Shown here piece by piece: positions 16,677-28,868 of a DNA stretch of 60,971 nucleotides. The notes beneath the pieces were generated by a model that saw only the letters and a program-made list of their open reading frames with translations, had not been told where the DNA came from and did no database searches. Position numbers and translations under genes: made by a program. The stretch's first letter is position 1, and each line of letters starts with the position of its first letter. The stretch covers positions 1 to 60,971 of the forward strand of contig CAXTFM010000005.1 of assembly GCA_964243435.1 (NCBI GenBank), written 5' to 3'. The stretch is from RH-AL1 sp964243435. GTDB lineage: Bacteria; Pseudomonadota; Alphaproteobacteria; Rhizobiales; Beijerinckiaceae.

Positions 16677-17348
16677 TCACTCCGTCCTGGTTGCCACCGG
16701 GCTGATCGTGATGCGACCGACCGGCTTGGCCGGGTCGAAGCCGAAGCTTGCGGGGATGTCGACATCGCCGCGAATGCCGGGATGACGATGTACAACGCCG
16801 TTCTCCGGCATGTGGCCGAGGCCGCCCAGCGTGTCGGCCCTGCTTTCGGTGTTTTTCTCCGTGCCGGCGTCGAGCGCGTAAACCTCGATGGTCACCGGTT
16901 TCGTGAGGACAAAGGCGTCCAGCGCATCGATGCCGGCAAAGCCGTCGTTGGTCTGCGTCAGCATCCATCCGCCTGACACGAGCGGGTGTACGTCATCGAC
17001 CCATAATTCGACATGGCGGCTCGTTCCCGGCCGGTTCGGGAGGCCGACAGCAAGGTCGCCGTAGGTGTTGCTTTCGTCGGAGACGGCGGTCCCCAGGATG
17101 AACTCCGGGTTGCCGTTCTCGGCCAACTCCTGCACGAGCACGCTGGCTGGTTTGCCGACTTCCCAAAGGTGGAAGCCTTTGGCATGCGCCACCCAGGGCG
17201 CGGAGGACATGGCCTGCGTGCCCGTTATTTCGGTGTAGTCGATGGCGATGCGACGCTTGCCGCGCGCGATCTGCTGGGCATGACCGGCGCCCATGGTGAG
17301 TGCTGCGGCGAGGACGGCGGCGATCAAACGGGTCAGTGCGAACGTCAT
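16677..17348 (-). CDS. secreted spondin-domain protein
   Basis: 223 residues with a clear Sec signal peptide (MTFALTRLIAAVLAAAL, cleavage near GHAQQ, residue ~24). The mature part matches the Spondin_N domain of bacterial proteins: PWVAHAKGFHLWEVGKPAS, then LVQELAENGNPE, then GWMLTQTNDGFAGIDAL, then EVYALDAGTEKNTE, and a C-terminal part with a VHRHPGIRGDVDI-type segment. Bacterial members are periplasmic or extracellular proteins of unknown role. It stands alone, with gaps of more than 400 bp on both sides. Start ATG at 17348. Confidence 0.85.
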   Translation of the reverse strand: MTFALTRLIAAVLAAALTMGAGHAQQIARGKRRIAIDYTEITGTQAMSSAPWVAHAKGFHLWEVGKPASVLVQELAENGNPEFILGTAVSDESNTYGDLAVGLPNRPGTSRHVELWVDDVHPLVSGGWMLTQTNDGFAGIDALDAFVLTKPVTIEVYALDAGTEKNTESRADTLGGLGHMPENGVVHRHPGIRGDVDIPASFGFDPAKPVGRITISPVATRTE

Positions 17349-18185
17349 GCGATTGCCGAACCGGCCCGGCTCAGGACCAATGACCGTTGCTCATGCGCGA
17401 GACCTCGAACCACAGGCAGTAGGGTGGGCGCAGTCACGTCACAGCGAAACATCACATCATTCTCCTCAGACCGAGGATCAAGCCCGGCAAAATCCTATCG
17501 AGCGATCGATCGCCAAGGTTACCTCGCATGGCTCGGGCAGGGCGAGAGCGAGCACGACCTGATCGAGGACAACACCGATCTCGAGCTGTACCCGGCGTGG
17601 CAGGATTCCATCCAACACCGGCCGCCACCGCTGACGACGTGAGGCCATAAAGACGGCGACGTCCTGCCCGACGCGGACGTTGCCGACGAGCCCGCCGGAT
17701 ACGGCTTTCCGCCATGTTCGACATACCGATGCGGAGCACCGGGAGCTTAGCCTCGAAGGGCCGCTGCCGCCGGTGATCGAAGCCATCGGGCGTCAACTCG
17801 AACGCGTGATGGAACATGGGCGACCTTCTCGCCGCCGCCGGTCTCCCCATGAGCACGGTCCTCTGCCCGGCACGCGTCCGATGCTGGGCGCGGATACCGC
17901 GTCGATGATGACGCGGTCACTGCTCGTACCCTCCCGCGAGGACGGCCGTATCGGGCTGGCCTGGGGTCCTCTTGCATTGACCAGCACGCGGCCTTCTCCG
18001 TGCGAAGTCGAACCCAACCCTACCGCACGAGATCGTGCGGTTGCGGATGGCGACCGAGTGCAAGGGTGACCTGACGACGCGCCCCGCGTTGCCGCTATCT
18101 GTCCCGTGGCCTGGGCGGCCGCGGGCGGCCACATGCGCCGGGTCCCGCCGCGTCCTCCAGCAGGGGACACCCTGACACGCTTGGC
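17349..18185. other. about 0.8 kb without a recognisable gene
   Basis: One plus-strand frame (about 17500-17640) reads LAWLGQGESEHDLIEDNTDLELYP in part, and another (17680-17810) LEGPLPPVIEAIGRQLERVM. Both look like scraps of decayed coding sequence, but neither could be assigned. Confidence 0.3.
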
Positions 18186-20816
<2,631 letters not shown>

Positions 20817-21225
20817 GGCACGTCCCATAATCCCGCTTCGATACTGCTGCGGCCTGCGCCGTTCGCGGCGACTCCTACCAAGTACCGCCGTACGGCAGCT
20901 AGCTGGCATCCGACATACCGGCGGTCGATCGCTGAACCGCGGCACCGCGGGCTGCCTTAGGCAGGATCGTCGGAGCTGCGCTGCGGCGAGCACGCGCTGT
21001 CTGCCGCTTACGCGACACGGCTGTCCTCAAGCGACCTTCCGGCATGCTGGACGCGAACCTTTGTACCCCATGACGAGAGCACGCCTGCCTTGAAAGGCTG
21101 GATATGCGGGCCTTGGCCCGCCGCACACCACCGGCGGTCCGGCGTTCGGGCGGCTTCAAGTCGGCCTGGGATGCCGGTAGGCTGAATGCCAAGGGGATTT
21201 GCGACCTGACGCAGGAGGGACGACC
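20817..21225. other. divergent promoter region, no gene recognised
   Basis: It separates the OGDH E1 gene (minus) from the enolase-superfamily gene (plus). AGGAGGGA at 21213-21220 is the ribosome binding site for the GTG start at 21226. No operator was recognised. Confidence 0.4.
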
Positions 21226-22371
21226 GTGGCGATCCGCATCGGGCGCATCGAGACCTTTCTTTACCGCGCCGACGTGCGCGAGGCGGTACGGACCTCGTTC
21301 GGCTCGATCCCCCGTCGTTCCGCCCTGTTGCTGCGCGTGGAAGACACCGACGGGGCGCATGGCTGGGGCGAGGTGTGGTGCAACTTCCCACCCTACGCCG
21401 CCGACAACAAGGCGCGGCTCATGGAAACGGTGGTCGCGCCACCGGCCCTTGCCGGCTGCTACCACGACGCCCCGGATGCTTGGCAGGCCCTTACCGCGCG
21501 CATGCGGCGCTGGTCGATCCAGACCGGGGAGCACGGACCCATTGCCGCCTGCCTCGCCGGCCTCGACCTCGCCCTTTGGGACCTAACGGCGCGACGCGCC
21601 GACGTCCCGCTCGCCCGCCTGCTGGGCGCTCCCCGGGATCGCATGAGCGTGCCCGCCTACGCCAGCGGCCTCAATCCCGACACCGCCGTCGAGACCGTCC
21701 AACGCGCGCGGGCGGACGGCTTCGACGCGTTCAAGGTGAAGGTCGCGTTCGGCCTCGATGCAGACCTCGCCGTCCTCGGACGGCTACGGGTCGAGCTGCG
21801 TCCCGGCGAGCGACTGATGGTCGATGCGAACCAGGGCTGGGACATGGAGGAGGCGCGTCGCGCGATCCCACGGCTCGCCGCCCACGACCTCGCCTGGATC
21901 GAGGAACCAATCCCGGCGGACAGTCCCGCGGACGATTGGGCTGAACTGGCGATGCTCTCCGCCGCGCCGCTCGCCGGGGGCGAGAACGTCGCCGGCTTCC
22001 CCGCCTTCGCGGCGCTCATCGCCGCCGGCCATCACCGCATCGTCCAGCCGGACACGCTGAAGTGGGGCGGGGTGACCGGCTGCCTCGCGGTGGCGCGCCG
22101 CGCGGTCGCCGACGACCTGACCTACTGTCCGCACTGGCTCGGCAGCGGCCTCGGCCTGCTCGCCGCGGCGCACGTGCTCGCCGCCGTCGGCGGACCGGGC
22201 CTGCTCGAGCACGACGTGATGGAGAACCCGCTGCGCCGCGCCCTCGCCGACCCGCTCCCATGCGTGGCGAACGGCCGCTTCGCGCTTCCCGAGGGGCCAG
22301 GCCTCGGGGCCGAACCGAACTGCGAGGCGGCCTCGCGATGGCTGGTGGCACGGCAGGAACTGCGGGCGTGA
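21226..22371 (+). CDS. enolase superfamily, mandelate racemase/muconate lactonizing family protein
   Basis: 381 residues from GTG at 21226, chosen for the strong GGAGG ribosome binding site 6 bases upstream. The N-terminal capping domain is followed by a barrel with the full catalytic set: KVK (K170, K172), metal ligands D200 (VDAN), E226 (IEEP) and E253 (GGEN), then D276 in QPDTLKWGG and H303 in CPHWLGSG. The Lys-x-Lys plus Asp-His dyad places it with the mandelate racemase subgroup (racemases and acid-sugar dehydratases). It abstracts a proton alpha to a carboxylate. It is first in a plus-strand unit with the ThDP enzyme (52 bp gap), opposite the FAD dehydrogenase. Confidence 0.9.
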   Translation: MAIRIGRIETFLYRADVREAVRTSFGSIPRRSALLLRVEDTDGAHGWGEVWCNFPPYAADNKARLMETVVAPPALAGCYHDAPDAWQALTARMRRWSIQTGEHGPIAACLAGLDLALWDLTARRADVPLARLLGAPRDRMSVPAYASGLNPDTAVETVQRARADGFDAFKVKVAFGLDADLAVLGRLRVELRPGERLMVDANQGWDMEEARRAIPRLAAHDLAWIEEPIPADSPADDWAELAMLSAAPLAGGENVAGFPAFAALIAAGHHRIVQPDTLKWGGVTGCLAVARRAVADDLTYCPHWLGSGLGLLAAAHVLAAVGGPGLLEHDVMENPLRRALADPLPCVANGRFALPEGPGLGAEPNCEAASRWLVARQELRA

Positions 22372-22423
22372 GCGGCGGACGCGTCGCCCTCGACGCGTCC
22401 GCGGAGCAGGGTGGGACAATCGC

Positions 22424-24052
22424 ATGATCACGGCCGGTCGAACCATCGTGTCGGTTCTCGTCGCGAACGGGGTCGACCGCGTGTTCTGCGTGCCGGGCGA
22501 AAGCTACCTCGGCCTGCTCGACGCCCTGTACCGGCACGACGACGTCGACACCGTCGTTTGCCGCCACGAGGCCGGTGCCGGCTTCATGGCGATCGCCGAC
22601 GCCCGGCTGAGTGGCGGCCTCGGCGTGGTCTGCGTCAGCCGCGGACCGGGTGCGAGCAACGCGGCGATCGCGGTCCACACCGCGCAGCAGGACGGCGTGC
22701 CGTTGCTGCTCCTGGTCGGCCAAGTCGGCCGAAAAGACCTGCGCCGCGACTCGTTCCAGGAGATCGACTACGGCCAGATGTACGGGCGGATCGCCAAGTG
22801 GACCGCCGAGATCGTCGACCCCGACCAGGCGGCGGAGGTGATGTTCCGTGCCATCCACGTCGCCACGACGGGTGTGCCCGGCCCGGTGGTGGTCGCGTTG
22901 CCGGAGGATGTGCTCACCGCATCCTGCGCGAATGCGCCGATCATCGCGCGACGGACGCTGCCGGTCGCTGCGCCCGACGCCCTATCGCTCGACCGGGTGC
23001 GGGAACTGCTCGCCACCGCCCGCCGCCCGCTCGCGCTCGCCGGCAGCGGCGTACCTGCCGACGAGCGGGACCGGCTGCTCGCCATGCTGGAAGCGTGGGA
23101 GCTGCCCTGCTCCGTGTCGTTCCGGCGTCAGGACCTGCTGCCCAACGCCCATCGGCTCTACGCCGGCGACATGGGCCTCGCCAATCCCGACGCCCAAATG
23201 GCGGTGCTGCGGGACGCCGACCTCCTCCTGGTTCTGGGCGCCCGCCTGTCCGACATCACCACGCAGGGCTACAGCTACCCCCGCCTCATCCGCCCCGAAC
23301 AGACGCTGGTCCACGTCCATGCCGATCCCGGCGTGATCGGCATGCAGTTCGGCTGCGACGTGCCGATCGCCTGCCCCGTGGCGTCCTTCCTAGACGGTGT
23401 CGGGCGACCGGCCGGCCCCGTCGCCGGTCGCGGGGGTTGGATCGAGCGGCTCGGCGCCGAACGCCGCAAGGTCGCCGCCCCGCGTCCCGTGTCGGTCGCT
23501 GACGGCGTTCCCTTCGAGCAGGTTGTGGCGTGCGTGGGGCGCCACCTCACCCCCGATGCCATCGTGACGGTGGATGCGGGCACCTTCGGCGCGCCGGTCT
23601 ACCGCGTCGTGCCCTTCGCGCCGCCGCAACGGCTGCTCGCGCCGATCTCCGGCGCGATGGGGTTCGGCGTACCGGCCGCGGTCGCCGCAGGCCTGCGCGC
23701 GCCCGACCGCCTCGTGGTCTGCTTCGTCGGCGACGGCGGCTTCCTGATGACGGGCGGCGAACTCGCCGTCGCGCTGGAGCGGCGGCTGCCGCTCAAGGTG
23801 ATCGTCTCGGAAAACCGCAGCTACGGCTCGATCCGCGTCCAGCAGGAGCGCGATTACCCCGGTCGCGTGGTTGGCACGAGCTTCGTCAATCCGGACTTGG
23901 CGCTGATCGGGCAGGCCTACGGATGCGAGGTGACGCGCGTGCGCACGCCTGCGGAGCTGGATCGCGTCCCCGCCGCGCTCGCCGCGCCCGGACCGCAGTT
24001 CATCCTCGTCGACACCAGTCTTGATGCCATCCTGCCGCGACCGAACGCTTAG
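22424..24052 (+). CDS. ThDP-dependent 2-keto acid decarboxylase/lyase (acetolactate synthase-like)
   Basis: 542 residues with three domains: the N-terminal Pyr domain with catalytic Glu (E49 in CRHEAGAGF), a central Rossmann-like domain (about 190-330), and a PP domain with GDGG (436-439) ending in SENRSYG, the Mg-ThDP motif. The family covers acetolactate synthase, benzoylformate decarboxylase and glyoxylate carboligase. No regulatory subunit gene is adjacent, so a catabolic decarboxylase or carboligase is more likely than branched-chain biosynthesis (inference). It follows the enolase-superfamily gene by 52 bp. Its stop codon overlaps the end of the convergent FAD dehydrogenase gene by 4 bases. 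Confidence 0.9.
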   Translation: MITAGRTIVSVLVANGVDRVFCVPGESYLGLLDALYRHDDVDTVVCRHEAGAGFMAIADARLSGGLGVVCVSRGPGASNAAIAVHTAQQDGVPLLLLVGQVGRKDLRRDSFQEIDYGQMYGRIAKWTAEIVDPDQAAEVMFRAIHVATTGVPGPVVVALPEDVLTASCANAPIIARRTLPVAAPDALSLDRVRELLATARRPLALAGSGVPADERDRLLAMLEAWELPCSVSFRRQDLLPNAHRLYAGDMGLANPDAQMAVLRDADLLLVLGARLSDITTQGYSYPRLIRPEQTLVHVHADPGVIGMQFGCDVPIACPVASFLDGVGRPAGPVAGRGGWIERLGAERRKVAAPRPVSVADGVPFEQVVACVGRHLTPDAIVTVDAGTFGAPVYRVVPFAPPQRLLAPISGAMGFGVPAAVAAGLRAPDRLVVCFVGDGGFLMTGGELAVALERRLPLKVIVSENRSYGSIRVQQERDYPGRVVGTSFVNPDLALIGQAYGCEVTRVRTPAELDRVPAALAAPGPQFILVDTSLDAILPRPNA

Positions 24053-25497
24053 AGAAGCTTGCCGGGGTTCATCAGGCCGAGCGGGTCGAGCTCGCGCTTG
24101 AGGCGCCGCATCAGGTCCATGGCGACCTCGCCCTTGCGCCGCGGCAGCTCATCGCGCCGCAGCTTGCCGATGCCATGCTCCGCCGAGATGGAGCCGCCGA
24201 GGTCGGCCACGATGTCGTGGACGACGGCGTTCAACCGCGCCGTGTGCGGCAGGAAGGCCGCATCGGTCATGCCGGCCGGCTGCAGCAGGTTGAAATGGAT
24301 GTTTCCGTCGCCGGCATGGCCAAAGGCGATCGGGCGCACGCCTGGGAAGGCCGCCGCGACGGCATCGGGCGCCCGGGCGAAGAAGGCCGGGATCAGGTCG
24401 ATGGGCACGGACACGTCGTGACGGATGCCGATCCCCTCGGCCTTTTGCGCATCCGCGGCGCTGTCACGGATGTGCCAGAACGTTTGCCGCTGCGCCTCGT
24501 TCGCGGCGATCGTGCCGTCGATGACCAGCTCGCGCTCCATCCAGTCGGCCGTCGCCGTCTCGACCGCGTCGGCGAGCCCGGCGAAGGCCGGCGGTCCGGC
24601 GACCTCGAACAGCACGTACCATTGGTGCGCCGCGCCGAGCGGATCGATCGTCCGCGGGATGTGACGGTAGACGAGGTCGAGGAGGGGGCGCTCGATCAGC
24701 TCGAACGCGAGGACGCTATCGGCGGTGATCTCGCGCAGGTCCGCCAGCATGTCCAACGCCGCCGCCGGCGAGGCTACGGCGTAGAAGGCGGTGACGCGGT
24801 TGCGGATGCGCGGGAACAGCTTGAGGGTCGCGGCCGTGATGATGCCGAGCGTGCCTTCGGCGCCGATGAAAAGCTGCTTCAGGTCGTAGCCGGTGTTGTT
24901 CTTGCGCAGCCCGCTCAGCCCATCGAGGATGCGGCCGTCGGGCAGCACCACCTCCAGGCCCAGCACGAGGTCGCGCGCCATGCCGTAGCGCAGCACCTGC
25001 ACCCCGCCGGCATTGGTCGCGATGTTGCCGCCGATCCGGCAGCTTCCTTCCGCGCCGAGGCTGAGAGGGAACACGCGCCCCGCCGCTTCCGCCGCCTTCT
25101 GGAGGTCGGCCAGGATGCAGCCGGCCTCTGCCGTCACCGTGAACCCGGTCGGATCGACGGTCCGGATGCAATTCAACCGGTCGAGGGAGAGGACGATCTC
25201 GTGGCCCTCGGCGGAGGGGACGGACCCGCCGGTGAGGCAGGTGTTGCCGCCTTGCGGCACGATCGCGATGCGGTGGTCGCGGCAGATTCGCACCGCGGTC
25301 GTGACTTCGGCGGTCGAGGCCGGGCGCAGGATCAGGGGCGCGTGGCCGCGGTACATGCCGCGCCAGTCCGTCAGGTAGGGCGCGGCGGCGTCCGTTTCGT
25401 CGATCCAGCTCTTCGGCGGCAGTTCCGCCCGCAGGCGGCGGAGCCCGGCGGCATGGACGTCATCGCCATCGTGTCGTGACGCAAGCACTGCGGACAT
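24049..25497 (-). CDS. FAD-linked oxidase, D-2-hydroxyacid dehydrogenase (GlcD / D-2-hydroxyglutarate dehydrogenase type)
   Basis: 482 residues. The N-terminal FAD_binding_4 domain (PCMH fold) contains IVPQGGNTCLTGGSVPS, GAEGSCRIGGNIATNAGG, RKNNTGYDLKQLFIGAEGT and LGIITAATLKLFP. The C-terminal FAD-oxidase_C domain has FGHAGDGNIHFN, which supplies metal and substrate ligands, and AEHGIGKLRRDE. The family oxidises D-lactate, glycolate, D-2-hydroxyglutarate and similar acids to 2-keto acids. It converges with the ThDP enzyme (4-base overlap), and together they could oxidise then decarboxylate a 2-hydroxy acid taken up by the nearby TRAP system. Start ATG at 25497. Confidence 0.92.
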   Translation of the reverse strand: MSAVLASRHDGDDVHAAGLRRLRAELPPKSWIDETDAAAPYLTDWRGMYRGHAPLILRPASTAEVTTAVRICRDHRIAIVPQGGNTCLTGGSVPSAEGHEIVLSLDRLNCIRTVDPTGFTVTAEAGCILADLQKAAEAAGRVFPLSLGAEGSCRIGGNIATNAGGVQVLRYGMARDLVLGLEVVLPDGRILDGLSGLRKNNTGYDLKQLFIGAEGTLGIITAATLKLFPRIRNRVTAFYAVASPAAALDMLADLREITADSVLAFELIERPLLDLVYRHIPRTIDPLGAAHQWYVLFEVAGPPAFAGLADAVETATADWMERELVIDGTIAANEAQRQTFWHIRDSAADAQKAEGIGIRHDVSVPIDLIPAFFARAPDAVAAAFPGVRPIAFGHAGDGNIHFNLLQPAGMTDAAFLPHTARLNAVVHDIVADLGGSISAEHGIGKLRRDELPRRKGEVAMDLMRRLKRELDPLGLMNPGKLL

Positions 25498-25683
25498 CCG
25501 GCGTTTCCTTCGCGGTCGGCATGCGGGGCGCGGCCGCTTCGTCGCAAGTGCCCATCGAGCGCAGGCATTAAACTGGCATCGGCGCCGGTCGGATCAAACC
25601 CGCTGTCGCGCAGGCGAAAGATCGGCTTGACACGGCGGTCATCGGGACCGTGGTCGTCGGCAAGCGATGCAGGAGGTCTCATC

Positions 25684-26478
25684 ATGCAAATCAGGCTGGA
25701 CGACCGCGTGGCCGTCATCACCGGAGGCAGCAAGGGCCTCGGTCTGGCGATGGGGCACGCCTTCGCCGGAGCAGGCGCGACGGTCGCGCTTCTGGCGCGC
25801 GACATGGAAGGGCTGAGGGCCGCGCAGGCCGACGTCACCGCGTCGTCGGGTGGCGAGGGCGCCGGTCGCGTCCACGTCTACAGCTGCGACGTGTCGCGCG
25901 CCGAGGCGGTCCGCACGACCTTCGACGCCCTCGTGCGCGACCTCGGCCGCGTCGACGTCCTGGTCAACAACGCCGGCACCTCGCGCACCGGCGCCTTCGA
26001 GAGCATCACCGACGAGGTGTGGCAGGACGACCTCGACCTGAAGCTCTTTGCCGCGATCCGGCTCAGCCGCCTCGCCTGGCCCGGCATGAAGGCGCGTAAC
26101 TTCGGTCGCATCATCAACGTGCTGAACACCCATGCCAAGGCGCCGCGGGCCGGTTCTTCGCCGACGTCCGTGTCGCGCGCGGCGGGCATGGCGCTGACAA
26201 AGGTCATGGCAGGGGAGGGCGCGGCGCACGGCATCCTGGTCAACGCGCTGCTCGTCGGCGTCATCGTCAGCGACCAATGGGTCCGGCGCCATGCCGCGAG
26301 CGCGCCCGACACGCCATTCGACGCATTCACCAGGGAACTTGCACGCGACGTGCCGCTCGGCCGAATGGGCCGGCCGGAGGAGTTCGCCAACCTCGCGCTG
26401 TTCCTCGCCTCCGATGCCGGCTCCTACGTGACGGGCACCGCGATCAACGTCGACGGCGGGCGTGCGCCGGTGGTTTGA
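25684..26478 (+). CDS. SDR-family oxidoreductase with atypical active site
   Basis: 264 residues from ATG at 25684, preceded by AGGAGG. The cofactor motif TGGSKGLG and VLVNNAG are intact, as is the C-terminal DGG tail (INVDGGRAPVV). The usual catalytic YxxxK is replaced: the region reads PTSVSRAAGMALTK, with Arg where Lys should be and no Tyr four residues before, and the preceding strand is INVLNTHAK instead of a Ser-bearing motif. It may use a different catalytic arrangement or not be a dehydrogenase. It lies between the FAD dehydrogenase (divergent) and dctP (convergent, 27 bp), so it probably belongs to the same catabolic module. Confidence 0.85.
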   Translation: MQIRLDDRVAVITGGSKGLGLAMGHAFAGAGATVALLARDMEGLRAAQADVTASSGGEGAGRVHVYSCDVSRAEAVRTTFDALVRDLGRVDVLVNNAGTSRTGAFESITDEVWQDDLDLKLFAAIRLSRLAWPGMKARNFGRIINVLNTHAKAPRAGSSPTSVSRAAGMALTKVMAGEGAAHGILVNALLVGVIVSDQWVRRHAASAPDTPFDAFTRELARDVPLGRMGRPEEFANLALFLASDAGSYVTGTAINVDGGRAPVV

Positions 26479-26505
26479 CGCGTCCTTCCTCGACGGCGGG
26501 CGGCC

Positions 26506-27534
26506 TCAGTGCCCGGCGTCGGCACGCACCGCCTGCACCGCCGCCGTCCACGCGTTCAGCACCTCCGTGCCGGGTTTGCCGCGGCGGTCGAGGTTCGCCG
26601 CCCAGTCGCGGCGCACGATCTCGAAGACGCCATCGAACTTCTGGAGATCGGCCGGTGCGAAAGCGAACAGCCGCCCGCCGGCCGCCTGGATCTTCTTGAC
26701 GCCCTCGGCGAACTCGCCGTCGAGCTTCTCGCAGCCGCCGTTGAGCGCCTTGTCGGCTTCCTCCTCCACGATGGCCTTCTGCTCGGGGGTGAGCAGCCGC
26801 CATTTCACCTCGCTGATCGAGTAGGTCAGGATGATGCCGCCGAAGTTCACGTTGGTGGCGAAGGACTTCACGAGGTTGGTCAGGTCGTAGGAGATCACGC
26901 TGGGAATGGGGAACAGCGCGCCGTCCACCGTGCCGCGCTGCATCGACTCGTACACCTCCGGCGGCGACATGCGGACCGACACCGCGCCCAGGCTGCGCAC
27001 CGTGAGGTCGTGCGCGCCGCCCGAGGTGCGGATTTTCAACCCGTCGAGGTCCTTTGCCGCCTCCACCTTGCGGTTCGTCGACAGCACGAGGTTTGACGGC
27101 GCGATGGGGAAGGCCATCAGCGCCCGGATGCGGTTGGCGCCGTATTCGTTCTTGAACAGCATGCCGCCCTCGTGCGTCAGGCGGCGGTAGGATTTCGTCG
27201 CCTCGCATACCGTGTTGAAGGCGCCGGGAAGCTCGGCAGCGGCGGTGAGCGGCAGCTTGTCGGAAATGTAGGACGGCACGGTGAGCGCGATGTCGGTGAC
27301 GCCGCTCTGCTCCATGATGAGCATGTCCTTGGCCTTTCCGAGCTGCTCGCCGGGGAAGTGCTGGAACTTGATCTCGCCGTTGGTGCGCCGCGTCACGCCC
27401 TCCATGAACGGCCGCAGGATGTACTGGTGGGCGATGTGCCCGCTCGGCAGGGCGTCCGCCACCTTGAGGGTGAGCGTCGCGGCGTGTGCCTGCACGGGAA
27501 GCAGCGCCAGGAGGGCGAGGCTTGGCATGCGCAT
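26506..27534 (-). CDS. dctP: TRAP transporter substrate-binding protein (DctP family)
   Basis: 342 residues with a short signal peptide (MRMPSLALLALLPVQAHA, cleavage after residue ~18). The mature domain shows DctP landmarks: PSGHIAHQ, FPGEQLGKAKDML, the central DLDGLKIRTSGGAHDLTVRSLGA (with the Arg that binds carboxylate ligands), PPEVYESMQRGTVDGAL, and LLTPEQKAIVEEEADKA. It delivers an organic acid to the DctQM permease in the periplasm. GAAGGA about 9 bases before the ATG supports this start. It is the last gene of a dctQ-dctM-dctP operon, ending 27 bp from the SDR. Confidence 0.92.
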   Translation of the reverse strand: MRMPSLALLALLPVQAHAATLTLKVADALPSGHIAHQYILRPFMEGVTRRTNGEIKFQHFPGEQLGKAKDMLIMEQSGVTDIALTVPSYISDKLPLTAAAELPGAFNTVCEATKSYRRLTHEGGMLFKNEYGANRIRALMAFPIAPSNLVLSTNRKVEAAKDLDGLKIRTSGGAHDLTVRSLGAVSVRMSPPEVYESMQRGTVDGALFPIPSVISYDLTNLVKSFATNVNFGGIILTYSISEVKWRLLTPEQKAIVEEEADKALNGGCEKLDGEFAEGVKKIQAAGGRLFAFAPADLQKFDGVFEIVRRDWAANLDRRGKPGTEVLNAWTAAVQAVRADAGH

Positions 27535-27568
27535 GGGCAGAGATCCTTCGTTCGTTGCGCGCGGTCGT

Positions 27569-28858
27569 TCAGCCGTTCATTTGACGCGGCAGCCAAAGCA
27601 CCAGCTCGGGGAACGCGACGAACACGCCGATGATCAGGATGTGGGCGACGAAGTGCGGGAGGGTGCCGTGGAACACCTCCGACACCGGCCGGCCGGAGTA
27701 GCGAGCGACCACGAAGCAGTTCAGCCCGATCGGCGGCGTGATCATGCCGACCTCGGCGGTGACGATCTTGACCACGCCGAACCACACCGGGTCGAAGCCG
27801 AGGCTCTTGATGAGCGGCACCACCACCGGCACGGTCAGCACCAGGATCGCGATCTGGTCCATGAAGGAGCCGAGCACCACGTAGCCGGCGAGAATCAGGC
27901 AGATCACCACCCAGCGCGACGTCGGCAGCGCGCCGACCCAGCCGATGAGATCCTGCGTCACCTGGGTCAGGGTGAAGAAGGTGGAAAAAAGTGAGGCGCC
28001 GAGCAGGATGGCGGCGATCATACAGGCGCCGTGCGCCGCGCGCACGAGGCAGCGGGCGAAGGTGCGGGGGGTGAGCCGACGCTTGAGGACGCTCAAGACG
28101 AGCGCGCCGAAGGCGCCGATGGCGGAGGCCTCCGTCGGCGTCGCCGTGCCCGTGTAGATCACGCCCGTGACCGCGCCGAAGAGCAGCATCATCGGCCCGA
28201 CTACCTTGAGCAGTCGGAACTTTTCGGCCCAGGGCGTGCGCGTCGGCTCCGGCGCGCGGCTCGGGTCCTGCACAACCAGGAACAGCACGGTTGCCATGAT
28301 GGTCAGCATCACCAGCAGGCCGGGCACGATGCCGGCGATGAGCAGCTTGGCGACATTGATTTCGGCGAGCAGCCCGAACACCACCAGCGCCACGGCGGGC
28401 GGGATCAGCATGGCCAGCGTGCCGGAGATCGCCACCACGCCGGCGGCCATGCGCGGCTCGTAGCCCTGGCGCAGCATGGCCGGCAAGCTGGTGGAGGACA
28501 GCGTGGCGGCCGACGCCGTGCTGGTGCCGCAGATCGCGGCGAAGGCGGCGCCGGCGAGTGCGGTGGCCATGCCGAGCCCCCCCGGCACTCGCCCGACCCA
28601 GGCGGCGGCGCAGCTGAACACGTCGTCGGCGATGCCCGAGGCCAGAACGAACTCCGCCATCAGGAGAAACATGGGGATCACGATCAGCTCGTAGGAGCTG
28701 ACGCTCGACAGCGGCGCCGTTTGCAGGATGCCGACGAGCATGTCGAGGCCGCCGACCGCGTACAGGCCGACCGAGCCGGAGAAGGCCATGGCGAAGGCCA
28801 CGGGCACGCCCGCCGCGAGGAGCCCGAACAGTAGGGCAAGGACCAAGGCGACGATCAT
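27569..28858 (-). CDS. dctM: TRAP transporter large permease (DctM family)
   Basis: 429 residues, almost entirely hydrophobic, about 12 membrane segments. Typical elements are GVPVAFAMAFSGSVGL near the N-terminus, MFLLMAEFVLASGIADDV, GTSTASAATLSSTSLPAMLRQGYEP, GTATPTEASAIGAFGALVL, and EVGMITPPIGLNCFV near the C-terminus. It forms the Na+-dependent transport channel with DctQ. It lies 10 bp after dctQ and 34 bp before dctP, so cotranscription is likely. Confidence 0.94.
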   Translation of the reverse strand: MIVALVLALLFGLLAAGVPVAFAMAFSGSVGLYAVGGLDMLVGILQTAPLSSVSSYELIVIPMFLLMAEFVLASGIADDVFSCAAAWVGRVPGGLGMATALAGAAFAAICGTSTASAATLSSTSLPAMLRQGYEPRMAAGVVAISGTLAMLIPPAVALVVFGLLAEINVAKLLIAGIVPGLLVMLTIMATVLFLVVQDPSRAPEPTRTPWAEKFRLLKVVGPMMLLFGAVTGVIYTGTATPTEASAIGAFGALVLSVLKRRLTPRTFARCLVRAAHGACMIAAILLGASLFSTFFTLTQVTQDLIGWVGALPTSRWVVICLILAGYVVLGSFMDQIAILVLTVPVVVPLIKSLGFDPVWFGVVKIVTAEVGMITPPIGLNCFVVARYSGRPVSEVFHGTLPHFVAHILIIGVFVAFPELVLWLPRQMNG

Positions 28859-28868
28859 CGGGCGACGA

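Noticed and set aside
24175..25479. 434-codon plus-strand frame over the FAD dehydrogenase
   Set aside because: Complement shadow; no recognisable domain, whereas the minus-strand gene is canonical.
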